Source: Pelagerythrobacter marinus (GTDB lineage Bacteria; Pseudomonadota; Alphaproteobacteria; Sphingomonadales; Sphingomonadaceae). From it: 64,000 nt of DNA. The stretch lies in assembly GCF_009827515.1 (NCBI RefSeq), contig NZ_WTYO01000002.1, forward strand, positions 62,001-126,000. The letters run 5' to 3'. The notes beneath the pieces were generated by a model, which saw only the letters and a program-made list of their open reading frames with translations, was not told the origin of the DNA and searched no databases. Below are positions 57,097 through 64,000 of the stretch, piece after piece. The translations under genes were made by a program, and so were the position numbers. Positions within the stretch are counted from its first letter, which is position 1; every line of letters begins with the position of its first letter.

Positions 57097-57846
57097 ATGG
57101 CGGCTTCCACCGTCACCATGCAGCAATTGATCGAGGCCGGCGCGCACTTCGGCCACCAGACCCACCGCTGGAACCCGCGGATGAAGCCGTACATCTTCGG
57201 CGCCCGCAACGGTGTGCACATCATCGACCTGTCGCAGACCGTTCCGCTGTTCTCGCGCGCGCTCGACTTCATCGAGCAGACCGTGCGTTCGGGCGGCAAG
57301 GTCCTGTTCGTCGGCACCAAGCGCCAGGCCCAGGAACCGATCGCCGAGGCGGCCCGCGCCGCCGGCCAGCACTTCGTCAACCACCGCTGGCTGGGCGGGA
57401 TGCTGACCAACTGGAAGACGATCTCCCAGTCGATCAAGCGCCTCAAGTCGCTGGAAGAGCAGCTTTCGGGCGACACCTCGGGCCTGACCAAGAAGGAAGT
57501 CCTCCAGCTCACGCGCGAGCGGGACAAGCTGGAGCTTTCGCTCGGCGGTATCCGCGACATGGGCGGCATTCCCGACGTGATGTTCGTGATCGACGCGAAC
57601 AAGGAAGACCTGGCGATCAAGGAAGCCAACGTGCTCGGCATCCCGGTCGTCGCCGTGCTCGACACCAATGTCGATCCCAGCGGCATCGCCTTCCCGGTTC
57701 CGGGCAACGACGACGCCAGCCGCGCCGTGCGCCTCTATTGCGAGGCCGTGCGCGATGCGGCGGCCGCCGGCCGCGGCGGCAAGGTCGCCGAAAGCGGTGA
57801 CGACGTCGGCGCGATGGAACAGCCGCCGGTCGAAACCGCGGCCTGA
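57097..57846 (+). CDS. rpsB: 30S ribosomal protein S2
   Basis: This 249-residue protein has the S2 signatures [50 protein letters not shown] and [23 protein letters not shown] at 57097 with AAAGGAA upstream. It heads the conserved rpsB-tsf-pyrH-frr run. Between the small membrane gene and rpsB is a 346-nt leader holding the promoter and attenuator candidates. Confidence 0.98.
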   Translation: MAASTVTMQQLIEAGAHFGHQTHRWNPRMKPYIFGARNGVHIIDLSQTVPLFSRALDFIEQTVRSGGKVLFVGTKRQAQEPIAEAARAAGQHFVNHRWLGGMLTNWKTISQSIKRLKSLEEQLSGDTSGLTKKEVLQLTRERDKLELSLGGIRDMGGIPDVMFVIDANKEDLAIKEANVLGIPVVAVLDTNVDPSGIAFPVPGNDDASRAVRLYCEAVRDAAAAGRGGKVAESGDDVGAMEQPPVETAA

Positions 57847-57877
57847 TTTCAGGCGACTGTCACAAACATGACCTAGC

Positions 57878-57906
57878 GCGCCGGGCCTGACCCTCGGGCC
57901 CGGCGC
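57878..57906 (+). terminator. GC-rich hairpin between rpsB and tsf
   Basis: GCGCCGGGCC pairs with GGCCCGGCGC across a 9-nt loop, without a T-run. It may be a partial terminator or an RNA-stability element setting the S2/EF-Ts ratio. Confidence 0.5.
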
Positions 57907-57930
57907 CCCAGATTTACAGAGGAAACGATC

Positions 57931-58857
57931 ATGGCTGCATTCACTGCCGCTGACGTGAAGACCCTGCGCGAGAAGACCGGCGCGGGCATGATGGACGCCA
58001 AGAAGGCGCTCGAGGCCGCGGACGGCGATATCGAGGCCGCGGTCGACGCGCTGCGCGCCAAGGGCCTGGCCACCGCGCAGAAGAAGTCCAGCCGCACCGC
58101 GGCCGAAGGCCTCGTCGGCGTTGCCGTCGCGGGCACTCGCGGCGTGGCGGTCGAGGTGAACTCCGAAACCGACTTCGTGGCCAAGAACGACAAGTTCCAG
58201 GACTTCGTCCGCAAGACCACCGAGGCCGCGCTGTCGGTCGAAAGCGACGACGTCGAGGCGCTCAAGGCCGCCGCCTATCCCGAGGGCGGGACCGTGGCCG
58301 ACAAGCTGACCGACAACGTCGCGACCATCGGCGAGAACCAGCAGGTTCGCCGGATGAAGACCGTCTCGGTCGAGAACGGCGTCGTCGTTCCTTACGTCCA
58401 CAACGCCGCCGCGCCCAACCTGGGCAAGATCGGCGTGCTCGTCGCGCTCGAGAGCGAGGCCGACAAGGCGACGCTCGAAGGGCTGGGCAAGCAGCTGGCG
58501 ATGCACATCGCCGCCGCCTTCCCGCAGGCCCTTGATGCCGAGGGGCTCGACCCCGAGGTGATCGAGCGCGAGCGCAAGGTCGCCGCGGAAAAGGCCGCCG
58601 AAAGCGGCAAGCCGGCCGAGGTCCAGGAAAAGATGGTCGAAGGCGCGGTGAAGAAGTTCGCCAAGGAAAACGCGCTGCTGAGCCAGGTCTTCGTGATGGA
58701 CAACAAGACCCCGGTGGCGGACGTCGTTGCCAAGGCGGGCAAGGACGCAGGCACGCCGATCGTCCTGAAGGACTATGTCCGCTTCCAGCTTGGCGAAGGC
58801 ATCGAGAAGGAAGAAAGCGACTTCGCGGCAGAGGTTGCCGCGGCCGTCGCCGGCTGA
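57931..58857 (+). CDS. tsf: Elongation factor Ts
   Basis: This 308-residue exchange factor recycles EF-Tu. It has [20 protein letters not shown] (near residue 10), [17 protein letters not shown] (near residue 77) and [23 protein letters not shown] at 57931 with GAGGAAA upstream. A strong terminator follows. Confidence 0.98.
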   Translation: MAAFTAADVKTLREKTGAGMMDAKKALEAADGDIEAAVDALRAKGLATAQKKSSRTAAEGLVGVAVAGTRGVAVEVNSETDFVAKNDKFQDFVRKTTEAALSVESDDVEALKAAAYPEGGTVADKLTDNVATIGENQQVRRMKTVSVENGVVVPYVHNAAAPNLGKIGVLVALESEADKATLEGLGKQLAMHIAAAFPQALDAEGLDPEVIERERKVAAEKAAESGKPAEVQEKMVEGAVKKFAKENALLSQVFVMDNKTPVADVVAKAGKDAGTPIVLKDYVRFQLGEGIEKEESDFAAEVAAAVAG

Positions 58858-58879
58858 CTTTTCGCAGCGCACGAACGTG

Positions 58880-58911
58880 CGGCCGTCGAACCCCGGTTCG
58901 GCGGCCGTTTT
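58880..58911 (+). terminator. Rho-independent terminator after tsf
   Basis: CGGCCG and CGAACC pair with GGTTCG and CGGCCG, with one T-G pair between, then TTTT. It begins 22 nt after the tsf stop and separates rpsB-tsf from pyrH. Confidence 0.88.
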
Positions 58912-59010
58912 CGTTCGGCGGCCCGGCCCCGGCTTTCCCTTTGCGCGCAAGGGGCGGGGCGGCTAAGGACGCCGGCAACCCTCGCAACTTTCTCGGAAAC
59001 CAGCCAGCCC

Positions 59011-59733
59011 ATGTCTTCCCCGGAATACAAGCGCATACTCCTGAAACTCTCGGGCGAGGTGCTGATGGGCGACCAGCAGTTCGGGATCGACCCCGCCTTC
59101 GTCGCGGAACTGGCGCAGGAAGTGAAGGCGGCCAAGGATACCGGGCTGGAAATCTGCCTGGTGATCGGGGGCGGCAATATCTTCCGCGGCATGGCCGGCG
59201 CGGCGCAGGGGATGGACCGGGCGCAGGCCGACTACATGGGAATGCTGGCGACGGTGATGAACGCGCTGGCGATGCAGAACGCGCTCGAACAGCTCGGCGT
59301 GCAGACCCGCGTCCAGTCGGCGGTACAGATGGACCAGGTGTGCGAGCCGGTGATCCGGCGCCGCGCCGAACGCCACCTGGAAAAAGGGCGCGTGGTGATC
59401 TTCGCCGCCGGTGTCGGCGCGCCTTATTTCACCACCGACAGCGGCGCGGCGCTGCGAGCGGCCGAGATGCGCTGCGACGCGCTGTTCAAGGGGACGAGCG
59501 TGGACGGGGTCTATGACAGCGACCCGAAGAAGAATCCCGCCGCAAAACGTTTCGAAACCGTCAGCTACGACAAGGTGCTGGCGAACAACCTCAAGGTTAT
59601 GGATGCATCGGCCGTTGCGCTCTGCCGCGATAACGGGATCCCGATCGTGGTCTTCTCGATCCGCGAAAAGGGCAATCTCGCGCGCGTGCTCGCCGGCCAG
59701 GGCGTCCAGACGGTAGTGAAAGAGGAAGCCTGA
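59011..59733 (+). CDS. pyrH: UMP kinase
   Basis: This 240-residue enzyme phosphorylates UMP to UDP. It has [20 protein letters not shown] (near residue 6), [30 protein letters not shown] (near residue 130) and [17 protein letters not shown]. It is 2 nt upstream of frr. Confidence 0.97.
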   Translation: MSSPEYKRILLKLSGEVLMGDQQFGIDPAFVAELAQEVKAAKDTGLEICLVIGGGNIFRGMAGAAQGMDRAQADYMGMLATVMNALAMQNALEQLGVQTRVQSAVQMDQVCEPVIRRRAERHLEKGRVVIFAAGVGAPYFTTDSGAALRAAEMRCDALFKGTSVDGVYDSDPKKNPAAKRFETVSYDKVLANNLKVMDASAVALCRDNGIPIVVFSIREKGNLARVLAGQGVQTVVKEEA

Positions 59734-59735
59734 CA

Positions 59736-60293
59736 ATGGCCAAATACGACAAGAGCGATATCGAGCGCCGGATGCAGGGCGCGGTGGAAAGCCTGAAGGG
59801 CGACCTGTCGGGCCTGCGGACCGGGCGCGCCAACACCAGCCTGCTCGACCCGGTTCAGGTCGAAGTCTACGGCGCGATGATGCCGCTCAACCAGGTGGCG
59901 ACGGTCAACGCGCCCGAACCGCGGATGCTCGCGGTGCAGGTGTGGGACAAGGCGAACGTGACCGCGGTCGAGAAGGGCATCGCCCATGCCAACCTGGGCC
60001 TCAACCCGATGACCGACGGGCAGACGATTCGCCTGCCGATGCCCGACCTGACCGAAGAGCGTCGCCGCGAACTGGCCAAGCTCGCCGGGAAGTACGCGGA
60101 GAACGCGAAGATCGCGATCCGCAACGTCCGCCGCGACGGGATGGAAGCCCTGAAGGAAGACGAGAAGAAGAAGGAAATTTCCGAGGACGACCGCAAGCGC
60201 AGCGAGGAGGAGGTCCAGAAGCTGACCGACAAGTACGTCGCCGAAGCCGATGCCGCCGCCGCGCAGAAGGAAAAGGAAATCCTGACCCAGTGA
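59736..60293 (+). CDS. frr: Ribosome recycling factor
   Basis: This 185-residue factor splits post-termination ribosomes with EF-G. Seen are [60 protein letters not shown] and the long helix ending [17 protein letters not shown]. It starts 2 nt after pyrH. Confidence 0.97.
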   Translation: MAKYDKSDIERRMQGAVESLKGDLSGLRTGRANTSLLDPVQVEVYGAMMPLNQVATVNAPEPRMLAVQVWDKANVTAVEKGIAHANLGLNPMTDGQTIRLPMPDLTEERRRELAKLAGKYAENAKIAIRNVRRDGMEALKEDEKKKEISEDDRKRSEEEVQKLTDKYVAEADAAAAQKEKEILTQ

Positions 60294-60381
60294 TCGACCC
60301 GGGCTCAGGAAAGGCGTTCGTGCCCGCCATTGTCGTGCCCGCCGCTGTCATGTCAGGCCGCTGCCGCCCGAAAGCCGCGCG

Positions 60382-61039
<658 letters not shown>

Positions 61040-61053
<14 letters not shown>

Positions 61054-61777
61054 CAAGCGTGCCCCGGCGGGCGCGTCGCCGGGGGCCGGGCGCTCCGACC
61101 TGCCGGTCCGGCTGGCGTCGGCGGCGGTCATGCTCGCGCTGGCCGGGCTCGCCCTGTGGCAGGGTGGGCGGGTGCTCGACCTGTTCATCGGCCTCGTCGC
61201 CTTCGCCTGCCTTGCCGAGTTCACGGTGCTCGTCGCGCGCGCGACCGCCAATATCCCCTATCGCCTGGCCGCGCTGATTGCCGGCGCGCTCTACATCGGC
61301 GGGGCAGCCGCGGTGCTCGTCGGCGCGAGCGAGCCGATACTGGTGCTGATCCTGGGGGTCACGATCTTCACCGACAGCGGCGCCTATTTCGCCGGCCGCG
61401 CGATCGGCGGGCCGCGCATCGCGCCGCGGATCAGCCCGTCCAAGACCTGGGCGGGGCTCGGCGGGGGGATGGTCGCTTCCGCGCTATGGACCGGTGCCTG
61501 GGCCTGGGCGATCGACCGCGGCTTTGCCGGCCTCGGCCCCGGGGCGCCGCCCGCGCTGCCGTGGGGCGACGCGCTGCCGGCCTATGCCGCGCTGGGGGCC
61601 GGGCTGGCCGTGCTCGCCCAGGCGGGCGATTTCCTCGAAAGCTGGCTCAAGCGCCGTGCCGGGGTGAAGGACAGCTCGCGGCTGATCCCCGGCCACGGCG
61701 GCGTGTTCGACCGCGTCGACGGCCTCCTGCCCGTCGCGCTCGCCATCGGCGGCTTGGCCGCATCGGTGGCCGCGTGA
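61040..61777 (+). CDS. cdsA: Phosphatidate cytidylyltransferase
   Basis: This 245-residue membrane enzyme makes CDP-diacylglycerol, which PssA in this window uses. The C-terminal signature is FDRVDGLLPVALA, with ISPSKTWAGLGGG before it (near residue 134) and DSGAYFAGRAIGG. Six to eight helices are expected. ATG at 61040 overlaps uppS; the stop overlaps dxr. Confidence 0.95.
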
Positions 61778-62940
61778 CCCGCGCGATCTCGATCCTCGGC
61801 GCGACCGGTTCGGTCGGGGCCTCGACGCTGGACCTCGTGCGTCGCAACCGCGAGCAATGGCGCGTGGTCGCGCTGACCGCGAACTGCAGCGCCGGGGAAC
61901 TCGCCGCGCTGGCCCGCGAATTCGACGCGGAAATCGCCGTCGTGGCCGACGAATCGTGCCTCGGCGACTTACGCGCCGCGCTGGCCGGGTCGGCGGTCGA
62001 GGCGGCCGGCGGCAGGCCGGCGCTGTGCGATGCGGCTGCCCGGGCGGCCGATATCACGGTGGCCGCGATCGTCGGCTGCGCCGGGCTGCGCCCGACGATG
62101 ACGGCAATCCGCCGGGGCGGGGCGATCGCGCTCGCCAACAAGGAAGCGCTCGTGTCCGCCGGCCCGGTGATGACCGCGGCCGTGGCGGAGCACGGCGCGA
62201 CCCTGCTGCCGGTCGATTCGGAACACAACGCGATATTCCAGTGCCTGCAGGGCGGCCGCCTGGCCGATGTCCGCTCGATCACGCTGACCGCCAGCGGCGG
62301 CCCGTTCCGCACCTGGAGCGCGGAGCGGCTGGCCCGCGCCACTCCGGCCGAGGCGGTCGCCCATCCCAACTGGGACATGGGCGCGAAGATCAGCGTCGAT
62401 TCGGCGACGATGATGAACAAGGGCCTCGAATTCATCGAGGCGCACCACCTGTTCCCCGTGGGGCTGGAGGCGCTGCGCATCGTCGTTCATCCGCAAAGCG
62501 TGGTCCATTCGATGGTCGAATACCGTGACGGATCGACGCTGGCCCAGCTCGGCCCGTCGGACATGCGCGTGCCGATCGCCTCGTGCCTCGCCTGGCCGGA
62601 ACGGATGGATACCCCTTGCGACCCGCTGGACCTCGCGGTGATCGGGGCGCTGACGTTCGAACGCCCTGACGAGGGACGCTTCCCCGCCACGCGGCTGGCG
62701 CGCGAGGCCGCCCATGCCGGCGGGGCCGCGGCCGCCGTGCTCAACGCGGCGAACGAAACCGCCGTGGAAGCTTTCCTGGCCGGTCAGATCGCGTTCACCC
62801 GGATTGCCCTAGTGGTGGAGCAGACCCTCGAACGCCTTGACCCGCCGCCGCCCGCGACTCTCGACGACGTGCTCGCCGTCGATGCCGAGGCGCGGCGCCG
62901 TGCCCGCGAAATCATGGAGAACGCCGCAAGTGGCCGATAG
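61774..62940 (+). CDS. dxr: 1-deoxy-D-xylulose 5-phosphate reductoisomerase
   Basis: This 388-residue enzyme carries out the second step of the MEP isoprenoid pathway with NADPH. It has SILGATGSVGASTLDLV (NADPH site, residue 6), ALANKEALVSAG, LLPVDSEHNAIFQCLQG (near residue 148, metal ligands), LTASGGPFR and ISVDSATMMNKGLEFIEAHH. The GTG at 61774 overlaps the cdsA stop. It overlaps rseP by 11 nt. Confidence 0.97.
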   Translation: MTRAISILGATGSVGASTLDLVRRNREQWRVVALTANCSAGELAALAREFDAEIAVVADESCLGDLRAALAGSAVEAAGGRPALCDAAARAADITVAAIVGCAGLRPTMTAIRRGGAIALANKEALVSAGPVMTAAVAEHGATLLPVDSEHNAIFQCLQGGRLADVRSITLTASGGPFRTWSAERLARATPAEAVAHPNWDMGAKISVDSATMMNKGLEFIEAHHLFPVGLEALRIVVHPQSVVHSMVEYRDGSTLAQLGPSDMRVPIASCLAWPERMDTPCDPLDLAVIGALTFERPDEGRFPATRLAREAAHAGGAAAAVLNAANETAVEAFLAGQIAFTRIALVVEQTLERLDPPPPATLDDVLAVDAEARRRAREIMENAASGR

Positions 62941-64000
62941 CCCTTCATTCTGGATGTACGTCGTCGGCTTCCTGCTGGTGCTGGGGCCGCTGATCACGAT
63001 CCACGAGTTCGGCCATTACCTGGTCGGGCGCCTGTTCGGCGTTCACGCGGAGGCTTTCTCGATCGGTTTCGGCAAGGAAATCGCCGGCTGGACCGACCGC
63101 CGGGGGACTCGCTGGAAGCTCTCGGCCCTGCCGCTGGGCGGCTATGTCCAGTTTCGCGGCGACATGAACCCCGCCAGCATTCCCGACGACGAGGGGCTGG
63201 CCGCGATCCCCGAGCGCGACCGGGCCGGGGCCTTCCACTTCAAGCCATTGTGGCAACGGGCGCTGATCGTCTTCGCCGGCCCGGCGACCAACGTGATCGT
63301 CGCCCTCGGCATTTTTGCCGCCTTCTTCATGGTGGTCGGCAAACCGGTTCCGGTGGAGGCGGAAAGTCAGCTGACGGTCGCCGGTTTCTCCGAGGAATCG
63401 GCCGCCCGGTCGGCGGGGATGAAGATCGGCGATCGCATCGTGGCCATCGACGGCGAGCCGATGAACGGTTTTCGCGACGTGCAGGATGCCGTCATGCTCT
63501 ATCCCGGGCGCACGTTCGAGATCGCGGTGGACCGCGGCGGCCGGGCACTCGAACTGGAGGTGACCGCCCGCCCGCTGGAGATCGAGGACAATTTCGGCAA
63601 CGTGTCGACGATCGGCCTGATCGGCATCGCCCCGGCGGCGGTCGAACACGATTTCGTCCGCCAGGGTCCGCTGGCCTCGCTCGGCCTGGCAGTGGATCAC
63701 AGCATCGACATCGGGCGGATGATGATCACCGGGGTGGGGCAGATCCTGTCGGGCGAACGCTCGGTCCAGGAACTGGGCGGCCCGATCAAGATCGCCAAGT
63801 TTTCCGGCGAGCAGTTCAGCCTGGGCCCGCTGGCCTTCATCAACTTCATCGCGCTGATCTCGCTTAATTTGGCATTCATCAACCTCTTGCCAATCCCGGC
63901 GCTCGACGGCGGCCACCTGGCGTTCTACGCGCTGGAGGCGGTTCGCCGGAAGCCGGTGGGACCGCGGGGGCAGGAACTGGCTTTTCGCACCGGCCTGGCG
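62930..64000 (+). CDS. rseP: RIP site-2 metalloprotease RseP (3' end outside window)
   Basis: The first 357 residues are present. HEFGH near residue 25 is the zinc motif; GFGKEIAGWTDRRGTRWKLS and PLGGYVQF follow. A PDZ domain includes AARSAGMKIGDRIVAIDGEP, and NLLPIPALDGGHL (near residue 320) is the second zinc-ligand motif. RseP cuts anti-sigma factors and signal-peptide remnants in the membrane. The GTG at 62930 overlaps the end of dxr. Confidence 0.95.
   Translation, partial: MADSPSFWMYVVGFLLVLGPLITIHEFGHYLVGRLFGVHAEAFSIGFGKEIAGWTDRRGTRWKLSALPLGGYVQFRGDMNPASIPDDEGLAAIPERDRAGAFHFKPLWQRALIVFAGPATNVIVALGIFAAFFMVVGKPVPVEAESQLTVAGFSEESAARSAGMKIGDRIVAIDGEPMNGFRDVQDAVMLYPGRTFEIAVDRGGRALELEVTARPLEIEDNFGNVSTIGLIGIAPAAVEHDFVRQGPLASLGLAVDHSIDIGRMMITGVGQILSGERSVQELGGPIKIAKFSGEQFSLGPLAFINFIALISLNLAFINLLPIPALDGGHLAFYALEAVRRKPVGPRGQELAFRTGLA

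Overview
The window is GC-rich chromosomal DNA from an alphaproteobacterium, most likely a sphingomonad of the Erythrobacteraceae type. Pointers are the class I lysyl-tRNA synthetase, the ffs-dnaX-ybaB order, the NDUFS4-like complex I subunit, the SIMPL and PepSY/two-component set, DgcN/DgcA, a large TonB-dependent receptor, and many GTG and TTG starts. No insertion sequence, integrase, CRISPR array or rRNA was seen. The genus is inference; only the gene content is seen.

Layout. 1-10 kb: a DinG-type helicase (cut by the left edge), class I lysK, a prolyl-4-hydroxylase-like dioxygenase, cytochrome b561, an Arg-rich RcnB-like protein, acylphosphatase, ettA and a MATE exporter. 10-17 kb: a D-amino-acid module (dgcN, dgcA, exported N-acyl-D-amino-acid deacylase, TonB-dependent receptor) ending in a strong terminator. 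17-26 kb: three tRNAs in all, a WalW-like deacetylase with a sensor kinase, an Lrp regulator, two small exported proteins, accC/accB/aroQ, a gene-transfer-agent-type holin and a CitE-like lyase. 26-31 kb: yajC-secD-secF, then a glycosyltransferase coupled to an S24-like regulator, divergent from a DUF6456 gene. 31-47 kb: ABC-F, amidohydrolase, SIMPL protein, PepSY plus response regulator plus kinase, chorismate mutase, polyprenyl synthase, hrpB, complex I subunit, SRP RNA, dnaX, ybaB and a class II aldolase. 47-56 kb: lon, HU, a lipoprotein, rlmB, tRNA-Tyr, a ketoacyl synthase III-like gene, a PAP2 protein, psd and pssA. 57-64 kb: the conserved run rpsB-tsf-pyrH-frr-uppS-cdsA-dxr-rseP, cut by the right edge.

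The least explained signal is regulatory. A 13-bp dyad AACC-N5-GGTT lies upstream of the lone GTA-type holin and in the gap between the S24-like repressor and the DUF6456 gene. In both places it sits exactly 2 nt from a 12-bp box CRYTTTCCTACA. The same box also lies upstream of lon and of the RcnB-like gene, and those two share a further identical 25-bp element in the same orientation to the gene, 131-137 nt past the box. The repressor has the S24 fold but seems to lack the Ser-Lys dyad, and its start codon is 2 nt from the dyad. This suggests a dispersed regulon joining cell release (holin), a DUF6456 regulator and stress genes.
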